From NCBI GenBank assembly GCA_963930645.1, contig OZ005662.1:103462436-103526435 (forward strand): 64,000 nt of DNA, read 5' to 3'. The notes beneath the pieces are model-generated. The model made no database searches. It was not told the origin of the DNA and was given only the letters and a program-made list of their open reading frames with translations. Both the position numbers and the translations under genes were made by a program. The DNA comes from Salticus scenicus (Eukaryota > Arthropoda > Arachnida > Araneae > Salticidae). Within the stretch, counting starts at the first letter, position 1. Each line of letters begins with the position of its first letter. This document shows, one piece after another, positions 24,684 to 36,888 of the stretch.

Positions 24684-24895
24684 AATTTTCCAGTGATGTA
24701 TTACAAGACATACCTTCCCATTTGAAATTTTAAAGTTGCCCTTCCTAGCGGCCCTCCTAGCCTCACCGGGCCCAAACTTTTGTACACTAAAAGGGGTCCC
24801 TGTCAAATTCTTTGAACACGTGTTTCGCCATTTTTCATAATTGCGACTCATTTTCGAGTTAGGAGTGGTAAGTTGGACTTTTGGAACACCCTGTA
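24684..24895 (-). mobile_element. Terminal fragment of a DDE transposon
   Basis: The sequence ends GGACTTTTGGAACACCCTG followed by TA. Inverted, this is CAGGGTGTTCCAAAAGTCC, close to the ends at 5875 (CAGGGTGTTTAAAAAC) and 36026 (CCGGGTGATCCAAAAGTC). The opposite end was not found. The segment is GC-richer than its surroundings and non-coding. Confidence 0.5.
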
Positions 24896-25045
24896 TAATA
24901 TAATATTTAAATTTTTCTTTTTAAATATTCCTTATTTTTCAATTAAGTTTATATACAATAATCATATTTTTTTCGTTAGTTTCTTTAATATAATATAGAT
25001 AGAGTTGTAATTATATATTTTCTGTGGCATTGGATTTTGAGTTAG

Positions 25046-25330
25046 TTATCTCGCTAGAGATCTAGTGAATTTCATGCTGCTGTTTGAGTGAATTTTTAAC
25101 AATTTTTTTTTCCTGTTCCATTTTATTTGATCAATTTTCTGCCTATTGCATATATATTTTTTTTTTGCCTGTTCCCTATTAATTTATCCATTTTACTTTA
25201 TTCATATTGATATTAGCCTTATATGTGCTTTCTTGTTAAACTGTCTGCCTGTGGCGGGGCGGGGGGGGGGGAGGGAGGAGAGAATTTTGATCATTTAAAA
25301 GCATGCTATAACCCCACACGTATGTATTTT
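25046..25330 (+). repeat. Dispersed repeat, inverted copy at 59.6 kb
   Basis: It shares TCTCGCTAGAGATCTAGTGA, then ATTTCATGCTGCTGTTTGAG, CTTATATGTGCTTT and TATAACCCCA with the reverse strand of 59600-59882. A G-rich run (about 25253-25282) lies inside this copy only. No termini or frame were recognised. Confidence 0.75.
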
Positions 25331-26880
25331 ATGTCGTACGGGTATTTTTGGCAGTTTAATTCATTTATTTTAAGTTTTTGAAATAAGCTTTACTTATGTT
25401 TTGTTTCACTTTTTTTAATTATCATGTAAGTTTATCTTAAGTTTTTTTGTTACATATCTTCAATTTTTGTATGGCTGAAAACATATATTATAATATCTTA
25501 TTCATATATATATATATTACGTAAGTCTTAAAACGGACATATTAAATAAAAAATGGCATTTTAATTACAATTTCTTTTTTTTTTTTTTTTTTTTTTTTTT
25601 AATCATAAGGTATTTACATTGCACTACTATTAAAATAAAATATCTTTATGTGCATTTAAATAAGGTTCAAGTCATTATTTACACTCCATTATACATTTTT
25701 ACTTAATTGAAAAGACTCTATATTTAATCTTGAGAGTTGTACTTACTTGGTAATTGCCTGGAAAAGATGTATACATTAATATTGTTTAAGGTTCATTTAA
25801 AATTCCACTTTAATGTGAATATCAGCACACTTCAACAAGCAGAGAGAGCAGAGAGACTACCTTTCATTATGTATATTAAAGTTGTTCAACTGATTCTCAA
25901 ATTCCTAGGGCTATTTAAATTTTTAATGGTTTGTGTGAGGGCTCCAAATTACACATTTAATTTCCGATTCTGCATGTTTATGCTCCAAAACATACTCTCT
26001 TATGTAAGCAAAATCTTTTCGTAATAATGGTTAACAAAACTTCCTTAGGCTATTTAAATTCGTAAGCTGGAATTTGCAGGTTACAAATTAAATGTAAATA
26101 TAAAATAGTGTGTGTTAGAGTTATTTTTTAATTAATTACAAAATTAATTTGAATTTATTAAATATGTTTCTTTTTTTATTTTAATTAGCAAGTATTTGAA
26201 AATATTAAATAACATTCTGATTACATATATTGAAGTATGTAATAAATATTCATATTGGTCTTTCTTTAATAGTATTATACATTTTACATTTAATGTTAAA
26301 CTGATAATTATCTTTTTTTTTTTTACATGTTTTATTTTGTAGACATAATTTGTGTTGGGTGAAAATAAAATGGCTGTTTTTTTTTTTTTTTTTTTTTTTT
26401 TGAAAAAGGAACGAATGTATTGTAATCCCTGGCAGAAGAAGATATAAAAGAAGATTCTTAAATAAAAAGAATATTTATAAATACTTTGAATGAAATATAT
26501 CCAAATAAGCTTTTTAAATAAATTAAGGTTAAAACTTTGAGAGAAACTCTTGAAAAGATACCAGAGTTTTCAAGACAACACGAAATTGTTGGATTCAGGC
26601 TTATATCAATATTTTATTGCTATTACATACATGGAGAGAAATTTATATATGTTTAATAAAAAAATACAAAAGTAATCAATTTTTGAAACTTTTTGACATT
26701 TTAGAGCAAAATTGGACCCTCAAGATATATTCCAAAAATTCTAAAACTCGGTATTTTTCTCATTCTATCTAAAAGATAACTTTTGGTTGCTATTACATTT
26801 GGAGATTTAAAAAAAAAAGTTTTTTTTCACTGCAATCTAATATCTATATTTATCCATCCATCTCTCTCTCTCTCTCTCTC

Positions 26881-26962
<82 letters not shown>

Positions 26963-27350
26963 CATAATTGTTCCTGTGAAGGCAAATGCTTTTTGCAATT
27001 GTTTACTAGAAGCAATCAAAAATGTCGTCAAATAATGTATAGTTATAGGTATACATAGAGAGATAGAAAATATTTTTATTATTATTATTATTATTTAATT
27101 ATTTATTTTACAATCTTTGACTTATGAATACATGTGTTCCGGTTTTTATAGTTATTAGTATATTTTATTCTTTACTTTACAGTTAATCTGAAATCCATTT
27201 TAACAATATAGAAGAGATTAAATAAATGTATGTAATTAAAATCAAATTGATATTTTATAACGTAAAAAATTTATAATGAAAACTTCTAAAAATATTTTTA
27301 TCATTTTTATTAATTCCTGTTAAACAATACTTTTAATTAACAGAGGAAAA
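25331..27350. other. AT-rich sequence with compound microsatellite
   Basis: T-runs lie at about 25570-25599 and 26377-26401. A compound (TC)n-(CA)n-(TA)n tract runs at about 26862-26962 with roughly 25 CA units. No gene is supported. Confidence 0.6.
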
Positions 27351-27354
27351 AGTC

Positions 27355-27590
27355 TTTATGTAGAAACCAAAAAGAAAAATCTAACTGCAGATAGCTGTTT
27401 CGGTACTATCTATAAAACAATGCTTGAAAATAACCACATGAATTGTCTTTGTATAGAAAGCAAAAAGGAAAAATATATCTGCAGATATCTGCTTCGGTAG
27501 CATTGAACATCACTGATGATGGTACGGTCAATGCTACCGAAACAGCTGTGTGCCATTTGATTTTTCCTTTGGCGATCTATACGTTGAATA
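27355..27590. repeat. Three copies of a 50-bp motif with a hammerhead-like core
   Basis: The motif CCGAAACAGCT followed by a TTTTTC tract occurs once on the plus strand (about 27536-27590) and twice inverted (about 27355-27410 and 27455-27510). The plus copy is preceded by CTGATGA (27513-27519), GGTA, ten bases, TACC and GAAAC (27539-27543). That is the order of a hammerhead core around stem II. The same block also forms the hairpin GGTAGCATTGA / TCAATGCTACC. Flanking stems are not convincing. Confidence 0.55.
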
Positions 27591-27599
27591 CTTTTTTTT

Positions 27600-28103
27600 T
27601 TGTTTAATTATTTACCATATTTTTATTAACTTCTATTCTTGTTTGTTTTATTGTATGTATGTATGTATATTTGTTTATTTGTCCGGTAAAAGTCTTGCAA
27701 TCGAATTTTAACTAACTTCCCTACTAGCTAGACATTTGAAACTTTCACAGTAGCTCAGAACCCAGTGACAACAGAATACTTCGAAGTACGATTTTCAAAT
27801 TTCTGATTTGTTTTCTTATAATTAATTAAAATATGAAAATATTAACATCCTTACAGCGTTAAAATAGCCGTTAAAAATTAGCTATAATTTAATTGTTGAA
27901 AAAAAAAAAAAAAAAAAAAAAAAGTTTATTTTCTTTGGACATAAAAATAAATACATTTAATTAAGCGTGAACGTTAAAAAATTATAAAAAGTTAAATTAT
28001 GCATTTCAGAAAAATTGACGTCATTATCAATTTAAAAATTTTATGCACACTGATAAGAGGCTCTATGATTCTTCAAAAAATTTAAAACATGGTGTATAAA
28101 ACG

Positions 28104-28135
<32 letters not shown>

Positions 28136-29850
28136 TTATAATAATAATAATTATTATTATTATTTAGTGTCAAGTCTCCTGTATAAAAACACCGTGTGTG
28201 TATGTGTGTGTATATATATATATAATGTAATTCAAAGTTTACTCACTTTTTATTAAAGAATTTTTAAAACTGGTTTCCGAAAACAAATAATAACTGCTTG
28301 GAATTGTAATGAACGTTTTCAGAACTATAGATATATATGATTAAATTATATTTATGTAGAAAATAATTCAATTTTCTTGATATTGAAAAATTCTCTACGT
28401 TATAAATTAACTAGAAATTTCAAATTTATTTGTAACAGTTATATACATTAATACAATTCACTGGAATCCTTTGAAGTGAAATTAATATACGAATAAAGCT
28501 GAAGTCTCTCTTTGAAAGAGATAATTGTTTAAATTAGATAAAAACAATACCTTGTTACAATAATCCAATCATTTATTTAAAATATAACAGAGACAATATC
28601 AGCTATTCATTAGTTTTATAGTTTTATTTGTATTGTTTCGTTAATGATGAACATATCATGCGAATGAAGAATTCATATTAATGAAGCATGAAATGTTCTA
28701 CAGTTGAAATCCATTCACGTTAAATTTCGCTTGAAAATTATTTCTTTAAATTGAAATATTTATTGAAGAGGAATAATAAGCTTTGAATATATTTCATTTA
28801 ATTATTAAGTTACTCTTTTTTGAATAATGATTTCTGTTAAATAACTAAATTTGGATACGAGAAAAATAAAAATCTATAAAAATATATTTTAAAAAAATTA
28901 ATATAGCACCCGGGATACATTAATACTGATATACACTTGTTGTGTTTTGTAGTTATGAGTCACTTTTTTTTTCAGAGTACATGCATTTTTTGTAACTAAA
29001 ACATACTTTACAACAAACATATAACAAATGCATACTTAAGAATTCACTTTTAATCATATTATGAAATATATTAAAATTACTGTTTTATTTTCATGTTATT
29101 ACTTTCGTCTGTATTCAACAGATGACACATTTAATAAGGATTAAAAAACTCCAACTTTTTGTTTTCAATGAATTTACATTTTTTGAGATATGCTGAACAT
29201 AATTTGAACATTTTCACAGAATTCCGTTTGTCGGGGGAAATTTTTTTCTGCCAACTTTATTTCGAGAACTAATGCACATAATTTTGTAAAAAGTTAAATT
29301 CAGTGGCATCTTGACGTAAGTTGGGGTCTATGAACTTATAGTACATGTAACGCAACAAGTAGTGCTGTCATCCTTATGTGTCATAAATTGTATCTTGACA
29401 ACATAGAAGGAATTTTGTATAAATTTAGATGGTAACGATTAATCAATAACAGTGAAATTAAATATATGTATAATTGTAGCTGTCTTCTATCATATACTTT
29501 TTTAAGTAAAAGGGCCTTCCCTTAGGAGAGGAAAGGAGATTACTGAATTTTAAAAATCTTACTTAAAAAAAAAAAAAAAAAAAAAAAAAAAGTAGAAGAA
29601 GAAAAAAAGGAAGCAGAAAAAAAGGAAGCAGAAAAAAAAAATCTCGTCAAAATTTTTTAAACGGTTTAACCATGCATCTGCTATAATTGGAGCTTAGTTT
29701 AGTTTTTAGATTAGTTTTTTAGTTTTTATATTAGTTTTAGATTAGTTTTAGAATAGTTTTTTTTTTTTTTTTTTTTAATCATTTTTAAGAAAATAAAAGA
29801 AAAACCTGCAGAATTGCGCTTCATAAGATGTCATTTACTGGGCTTAAAAT
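27600..29850. other. AT-rich sequence with homopolymers
   Basis: Runs of A (27898-27923), T (28105-28130) and A (29564-29591), and a degenerate TTAGTTTTTAGA tandem at about 29693-29760. No gene or element end was found. Confidence 0.5.
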
Positions 29851-29854
29851 TTGG

Positions 29855-30050
29855 ATTTAGAAAAAGCATGGAATAAAATCGAAAAAAAGCTCCCAATGTT
29901 AAGTGTTAAAAAAAAAAAAAGAAAGAAGAAAGAAACGGCTAACACCGGAAGAAACAATAGGACAAAATTGACTAGAAACAGTCATGGAAGAGACTCGGGT
30001 TGGGACCCTGAAGCTATCGTCAGTGGCTTAATACGTCTCATATATTTGGA
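29855..30050 (+). repeat. Dispersed repeat, copy also at 34.7 kb
   Basis: It shares AAAAAGCATGG, GGCTAACACCG, AAGAAACAA, TTGACTAGAAA, GTCAT..AAGAG and CGG.TTGGG.CCCT in the same order with 34725-34935. It contains a 69-codon frame (29851-30060), but the other copy does not keep it, so coding is not supported. The family is unidentified. Confidence 0.65.
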
Positions 30051-30059
30051 ATTCAGTTA

Positions 30060-31588
30060 AAGTTGTCTGCACTCACCCACATGTTAAAAAAAAAAAAATG
30101 ATAAATAATAAGTTTTTTTAAATACTAAAATATGGAATCAAAAACAAAGGTTACATGACAGATATTACTAGAATTTCCCCTGTTATAGAGAAATTAGTCG
30201 TGTGCTGTTTAAAAAATTCATGCAGTCGGCAAATATACAGGATTTCAGTCACCTGTCACCGACGGATTTATTTGTAAGTTAAGTCTACTTTTAAAAATAA
30301 GAAAATGTAGAAATTTTCGATCAACTTTCAGAATTTTTTAAAGAGAGAATGAATGTATAGACAACTTTTTTTTTGTGTTAACTAGTATGGCATTACTCTA
30401 TTGATTAAAAATATTGCTTTGGTTTACATTAAAATAGAATTTATTTATTTATTTTTTCAGAACATTTTTTAAAAAAATTCAAGGGTGTTTTCTTACTCTC
30501 AATTATAATTTCCTTAATCCTTATAATTTTTACATTAAGAAACAAAACATACAAATAAAGAATCTGAACTAAAAGATTTTAAATATTTTAATAATATGGA
30601 ATTTAATTAATAATTAAATTTCAAATATGAAATTACAATAAAAATTTTTGTATTTCCATAATCATGTATATATATATATTTTTTCCCCTGGATTTCGATT
30701 TAGTTTGTGTTTTTCTGTTGGGATTTGGTTGGGGGTTGGGTTGGTTTGTTGTGTCGTTTGTTTTGCGGGCTGTTGAAAATTAAATTTGATTTCTTTGAAT
30801 GTGTGTATTTCGTCCCCTGATGAATATTTTTTTCACCTTTCTGGGCTTCTCCTACTTGGAGAAATTGTTCATTCTCATTGGTCTTTGTGGTTTTGGTGAT
30901 CTTTTGTCTGTTGCTTGGCTTCTACAGCGCTTAATGGGTCATTATTGTTCATTACAGGGTTCTCTTTATTTCACCTTGAAATATTGTCCTAGAGTCAACC
31001 TTCTTTTCATCATAGTCTAATTACACGGTCCTATTTCAATCTTCAACAGGTACTGTTGTACAGTGGATTGGCGTCAGTGCTATTTTTGAACTTGATAATT
31101 GAATCAATTTGCGAAATCTTCTTGTTTTCTTTGGCGTGTGTCTCTTTGGTAAATTGTTTGACTAACTATTCTTCCTTCCCATTCTTTGCTTTTACTATCA
31201 AAAGGATTATATATATATATATATATATATAACTATTATAATGAATTTATATATATATATATAAGTTTAAAGATTATAAAAACCAAAAGGAGAATTACAA
31301 ACCAATGTGCAAAATTGCAGCAAAAGGAAATACAAGACTTAAATGTAGGAATATATAAACAAATGAATGAAATTAAATCCCCAAAACGAAAATTATATAT
31401 ATATATATATTTGAATAGAACTTCTTATTTTTAGTTTATTTTATTCATTATGTCAAAATGTATGGCTAAGAAAATTTTAATTTCATATCACAAATACTTC
31501 TGGAAATATCATGCGTGCAGTGAGAAAGCATCCATGAATTTTTTAAAATATATATCAATAAAAATAATTTTCTATTTTAAAGTAAACC
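30060..31588. other. AT-rich sequence, part of a dispersed repeat
   Basis: No gene is supported. Bases about 30875-30925 share GTGGTTT, GATCTT.T.TCTGTTGCTTG and GCTT with 45670-45715, so a dispersed repeat is present. Short TA tracts lie near 31207-31264 and 31395. Confidence 0.5.
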
Positions 31589-31589
31589 A

Positions 31590-31744
31590 CACTGAGAAAA
31601 AAAAAATATATACTGTCTTTTCCTCTAGAATGAATAAATGGCCATTTTCTCAATCCCTTAACTAGAAATATAGATTTCCGAGCTATGCGCATAAGGCACG
31701 CAAATAAAGGTTCTAGATGCAAGTTACAAAATGTTTTCTCAGTG
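31590..31744. mobile_element. CTAGA-rich element, copy 3, internally deleted
   Basis: It has the same start (CACTGAGAAAA, then CCTCTAGAATGAATAAATGG) and the same end (TTCTAGATGCAAGTTAC, then TTTTCTCAGTG) as the copies at 16437 and 18514, but only 155 bp remain. About 330 internal bases are missing, typical of a MITE-forming deletion. Confidence 0.82.
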
Positions 31745-31959
31745 CAAAATAATATATTTAATCAATAATGTCATACACGTTAACACACACACACACAAAA
31801 AAAAAAAGTTTTTGCAAGCATTTATTCTTTTTTGTAAAAAATTCTGAACGTACAAATAGCAACTCGCTTGGAAAACTGGTCTTGCGAAAAAATCCGTTCA
31901 GTTATTCGATTTCTGAGAAAAAAGTAGTCAGAAGATAATCGTTACTCTTTCTTTCCACG

Positions 31960-32304
31960 GGTGTCATCTTCCTTCACGACATTCCGAGACTTCATACAGC
32001 TCAGAAGACCATCATGCTTTTGAAGTAATTTCTCTGGGATTTCATCGACCACCCTGCCTACAGTCTGTGAGATTTTCACTTCTTTTCTCATTTGAAGGAG
32101 CAGTTAGGAAGCCGAATTGCTTCAGACGAAGAGGTGAAACACTTTGCAATAACGTGGTGGAACGAGCAAAGAGAGGAATGTTATCAAGAGAGAATATACA
32201 AACTCATAGTACTAAAAGTTGAAGTGTCTAAACGGATATGGAAACTATTTCAAACTAGTATGTTGTGGCCACCACAAGATTTTCTTCTATATTTTCCTAT
32301 ATAA
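31960..32304 (+). pseudogene. Mariner transposase relic (C-terminal half)
   Basis: One frame reads GVIFLHD, then RLHTAQ (the family has HDNARPHTA), then WDFIDHPAYSL, a stop, DFHFFSHLKEQLGS, and ASDEEVKHFAITWWNEQ. The order HxDNARPH, WE.LxHPxYSPDLAPSDFHLF and the LK..LGG..F.sdeEVK tail is that of mariner (DD34D) transposases. The catalytic Asp of SPDLAPSD is beside the stop at YSL*DF. Stops at 32026-32028 and in YSL*DF, with no N-terminal half or inverted repeats, mark it as an old remnant. Confidence 0.82.
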
Positions 32305-32479
32305 ATTCACTCGGTTCAAATAATTTAAAAAACTATTATTTATTAAAATTATTTACCATGATAAATGCAGGGGATTTTAATCAAAGATAAAACTAACACT
32401 AAATATCCAAAGAGACACAGTTTAACTAACATCATAAAAAAAGAGTTTTCATAATGGTTATCTCATGTATCAAGTTCCG

Positions 32480-33408
32480 TACAGTTAAATGCCATAGAAG
32501 TTGAAATATATCATTACCGTTCTCGGGGTAAAACTGCACTATAGCAGCGCAAACTATTGGTAGATATATACATCCAAATTGAATCGGCATAATGTATCAT
32601 AATGGCTTTCTCACATATCAAGTGTTATTTGATAATACGCATTAGAACCTGAAATATAGTCTTCCCTTAAATGGAGGAAATCACTATATAGAAGAGCCAC
32701 CTCTTAAGCAGTTAGTACCAAAACCTGATTCACAGTAACTTATCTCAAAGTGTCAGTAACTTATCCACATATAAATATTTATGCAATTTTGCGTTGTAGT
32801 TTCTGAGATATAGCCTTGCCTAAATTTATGGAAATCACTGCATAGCAGCGCCACCTACTGAGCAGTTGACAACAAAAGTTAATAGGCATTAATTTATATC
32901 AAGTTGCATCTGTATATGACATTATATGAATTTTTGCGTTGTAGTTTCTGAGATATAGCCTTACCTAAAATTATGGAAATTACTGCATAGCAGTGCCACC
33001 TACTGAGCAGTTGACAGCAAAAGTTGATAGGCATTAATTTATATCAAGTTGCTTCTGTATATGACATTATATGAATTTTTGTCCTGCAGTTCCTCAGATA
33101 TAGCCTTCGCTTAAATTGTGGAAATCCCTGTATAGCAGCGCCACCTGTTGAGCAGTTGACAGAGACTAACTTAGGTCAAGGTTCATCTACATAAAATTTA
33201 TATACAATTCTGAGCAGTAGTTTCGGAGATAGTAGTGTCACAAAATTTTATCACACACACACACACATTGACAGACGTGCAGACAGACATTTTCTAAAAA
33301 TAATCAAATCGTGTTCTAGACCTCTCAAAAGGTGTAAATCCGTCGAAAACCGGAAGTCGAAATTTTTTAAGAATCCAATCCTTTTTTCTATTGAATATAG
33401 AAAAAAGT
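32480..33408 (+). mobile_element. Helentron-like non-autonomous element with tandem repeats
   Basis: About five diverged units of 139-150 bp run from about 32500 to 33235. Each holds GAGATATAGCCTT, a GGAAAT block and AGCAGCGCCACCT. A (CA)n tract (33251-33266), a GTGTAAATCCGTCGAAAACC block and a terminal hairpin CTTTTTTCTAT-tgaat-ATAGAAAAAAG (33381-33407) follow. Tandem repeats, microsatellite, conserved tail and 3' hairpin match Helentron-associated elements. The 5' end is uncertain. Confidence 0.6.
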
Positions 33409-33409
33409 A

Positions 33410-34112
33410 AAAATAACCCCAATGGATAGACCATTAACTGCCTGTATTGGCTGAATGAAATAAAACGTGCACGTTTCACTGCAGACTTTGTGACTTTATA
33501 TTTTAAATATACCACGTGAAAATTTTAACTTGGAAATTAATCAGACTAAACTTGAATGAGTATTCAAAAATAAAATTTTTGGAAGATAAAATTTTAAATA
33601 ATAAAGTTTTTACAAATTTTCCATTAGACAGTTTTATATTACGCACTGATTAAGATATTTTTCTGAACTCAAAAGCCTTTATAATAGATTAAGTTAATAA
33701 TTTTATTTAATACAAAAAATCTTCTTTAAAATTTAAACCTTACATTAGAATTTTACTAGTATACCTCCATGTTTAAGCTTCGTTGAAATTTGTTCGTGCC
33801 AATCAAATCTTCCTTAGTTTAATTAAATTTATTCTTTGGTATTTTAAGTCTTCTTGGAAGTTTGAAAAACCAAAAGTACACATTACTTAAACAATTTGGG
33901 CCGAAGACATTTCACTTTAGAAAAATGTACTCGAAGACTTAAATCTTTTAGTTAATTAATGTCAGAAAAGTAATTTTTGAATAGTTTAGGATTATAGATC
34001 TTGCTAAAGGAATGTAATAATATTTTAAAATGTTTAATTGTAAGAAACCATGAAAGCATATTGAAATCTGTTTTTAAATCAGTGTAGATCAAAGTAATAA
34101 AATCATTTTATT

Positions 34113-34157
<45 letters not shown>

Positions 34158-34720
34158 ATTTAAAAGATATTGATAAGAATTTTCAAATATGTATTTAGAA
34201 CTATAGAATGTAAATTATATCAAAATTCATAAGTATTAATAAATAATTAAATATATATAAACGCGATTAATGATACAATGCGATTAATAATCTATTTTGT
34301 TTTTGTTTTTATTATTACATTCTAAATTAGGAAACCTTCCTTAAATCCAAAGTATAAATCTAAGAAAGCAATGAATATAAATAGAAAAACAGTCTTTATA
34401 TACACGACATAAAGAATAGTGTTAATATATATATATTATTTAATTAAAAACTTTTTTTTTAATCATTTAAATAAAGTTGTATTCAAATAAGTTATTAGAA
34501 AACTAGCAAATCAGTATTTGGATAAAGAATATGGTAGCCTGGACGCCAATAGCGACCAATATATTGCAGCTGGCGACAGCGTTTTTAAATTTAAGGAAAT
34601 TTATATATATATATATTGGTGAATAAATTGTTCGCAGAATCAGGCTCCTGCTGCACTCGCGACTAACTCTCACCGTTTCTCGCTTCTTTCACTACGTTTT
34701 CTACGAGTAAAAAAAAACTA
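33410..34720. other. AT-rich sequence, nothing recognised
   Basis: A T34 run at about 34118-34151 and short TA tracts. No gene is seen. Confidence 0.5.
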
Positions 34721-34724
34721 AAAA

Positions 34725-34935
34725 TCCATTGAAAAAGCATGGGATGAAAACGAAAAATACTTACAATGTTAGGTGTAATTTTCTTTCTTTCTTTCTTTTT
34801 TTTTAGGGAAAAAAAAAGGCTAACACCGAAAGAAACAAAAGATCAGAATTGACTAGAAAAGTCATCGAAGAGCGGGATGGGACTCGGATTGGGGCCCTAA
34901 CGCTAACTCCGAGGGTTTAATACTACTCACTTATT
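34725..34935 (+). repeat. Dispersed repeat, copy also at 29.9 kb
   Basis: It aligns in order with 29855-30050 (AAAAAGCATGG, GGCTAACACCG, AAGAAACAA, TTGACTAGAAA). It differs by small gaps and a TTTC repeat at 34784-34802. Confidence 0.65.
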
Positions 34936-35350
34936 ATGTGAATTTTGAAGACACTGTGTACTGTGTTGAATTAGTACAGCATTAGATGATTTATACCGCT
35001 TCTCTCCGTGATTTTCAGAACTCAGTATTTAATTAGTGCACAGTTTTAGGGATTTGATTTACACTGCTCCTGTTTGTGTGTGCTTAGCGAACTGATGCTG
35101 AATCATTGTGCCAATAATTAATGATGTATCTACCAAAATGGTGTTTCTCTTAAGTGAAAATATACAAATGGTTTCCTGATATTAAATTTCAACAGGAGTT
35201 TCCTGATGTATCCTTCTAGCCTAGTAAATATTGGATTTTAAGCTTAGTATTTTAATTTCTATATTCAAGTAAATTGAAAAAAAAAAAAAGAAAAAAGAAT
35301 AGAAAGGCGAGCGGATATTTTTCATTGGTTAATAGAATTTTTTTGTTGGT

Positions 35351-35386
<36 letters not shown>

Positions 35387-36024
35387 CAATTTACTTGAGC
35401 CCTGATTTGGATAATATCTATTTACCTAATTATATTTTAAATAGTTTTCACTAATTAACTCGTTAAGAGGCAGAATAATTTTGCATATTTAAAATAAACA
35501 GCCACCAGAATTCTTGATAAATGTTAGAATAGAAGAAATAAAGTTTTTCCTCCAAATTATAAAAATAAAATTCTATTAAAGACATCCGGGGTGAGTTTTT
35601 GCAGTAGCGAATTAAAATTAGGTGATGCTGCAATGACATCAACGCCCTTGAAAGGGTTAAAGAAATAAATTATCCAAAAATTTATAGTTATTACCAAACT
35701 TATAACATTCAAATCAGTATTCTGTAGCATCGTTAGTATACGCCTTTTTTTCTATATCACTTTATTTTTTGAGTAATTTTTTGCTTATGTAATTACGATT
35801 AAATTAGAAAAAAAAGTACCGTAAAAAAAGTCTGGTGTGAGCAAGATGTCGGCCAATAACACGAATACCTTATATTAATTAGAATATTGTCAAGTATGTA
35901 TTACAGTTCTATTAAAATGTCTCATAACATCTATCATAGAGCATTTATATTATTACTCTCACATTTTGCCGTAAGTAAACCTCGAGAGAATATAAATTGT
36001 AAACAGTATAATAATTTTTAAAAA
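34936..36024. other. AT-rich sequence with small duplication
   Basis: A phrase GAATTAGTACAG..TTAGATGATTTATACC recurs about 65 bases later as AATTAGTGCACAG..TTAGGGATTTGATTTACAC (about 34970-35070). A T-run lies at about 35358-35386. No gene is supported. Confidence 0.5.
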
Positions 36025-36025
36025 A

Positions 36026-36795
36026 ACCGGGTGATCCAAAAGTCAGGACAAACTTCAAAAATGAATAATTCGAAAACGAATCAAGATACAAAGATACGGT
36101 TTTCACCAAACGGATGAAAAAGAAACCGGGTTTTGTGTGGCAACGAAAAAAAAAATTAGTTCTGTTCGCGACCAACAGATGGCGCTATAGTGTTTTATTT
36201 CACCAAAAGATGATTTACAAAGGAAAAAAGTGTTGATAACATAAAAGTCAGCTTAATTACGGTTAATTAGTACTACTACAATAACTGCTCAATGTGCTGT
36301 CCATCATTCAAAAGTACAGCTGTGAGACGATTCACCACACCGTTCACAGGATTTAGTAGCATTTCTTGCGTTATGGCAGACACATTTTGGCGGATGTCAA
36401 CTTTCAGTGCTGCTAGTGATTCCGGTTGGTCGCGGTACACTTTTGACTTCAAGAATCCCCACAGCCAAAAGTCACAGGGTGTCAGATCGGGAGATCTTGG
36501 AGGCCATGCGTGATTAAAGTAGCGACTGAGAATGCAATATTTCGATGCATGTAAGCTTCGACAACCATTACCTACCGCAGTTGCTCCTTTTTATATCGTT
36601 TGTTGCTTTGCATAATCCTACATCAGAAATGCGACAGCGCCATCTGTTGGTCGCCAACAGAACTATTTTTGTTTTCGTTGCCACACAAAACCAGGCTTCT
36701 TTTCCATCCGTTTGGTGCAAACCGTATCTTTGTATCTTGATTCGTTTTCGAATTATTCATTTTTAAATTTTGTCCTGACTTTTGGATCACCCGGT
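36026..36795 (-). mobile_element. Internally deleted DDE transposon with 150-bp inverted ends
   Basis: Both ends read ACCGGGTGATCCAAAAGTCA and stay nearly identical for about 150 bases, through CGAATCAAGATACAAAGATA and CCAACAGATGGCGCT. No target duplication was recognised. Between them lies only the last part of a transposase. Ends of this type also occur at 5875 and 24895. Confidence 0.85.
36276..36524 (-). pseudogene. DDE transposase, C-terminal fragment
   Basis: The frame reads RYFNHAWPPRSPDLTPCDFW, LWGFLKSKVYRDQPESLAAL, then a region ending NGVVNRLTAVLLNDGQHIEQ LL and a TAG stop at 36276-36278. PPRSPDLTPCDFWLWG is the motif around the third catalytic acid of the mariner-like DDE transposases that carry DUF4817 at their N-terminus. 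All upstream domains are missing through the internal deletion. The frame itself has no stop over 82 codons, so the deletion rather than decay disabled it. Tentatively it belongs to the same superfamily as the N-terminal fragment at 6058-6181. Confidence 0.78.
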
Positions 36796-36888
36796 ACATA
36801 ATTTAAAGATTTCAAAATTTAATTTTAAACTTTTTTTGCATTGTTTAAAATATTTAAAAGCTGTAATATATTTTTACATAAAAATAAG

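Noticed and set aside
30799..31020. 73-codon frame and CCTGATGAAT word
   Set aside because: No domain is visible; the region is partly a dispersed repeat. The CTGATGA word has no stem II or GAAA after it.
32500..33235. CRISPR-like array
   Set aside because: Units of 140-150 bp diverge along their whole length, with no short constant repeat or unique spacers. It is a tandem repeat of a transposon.
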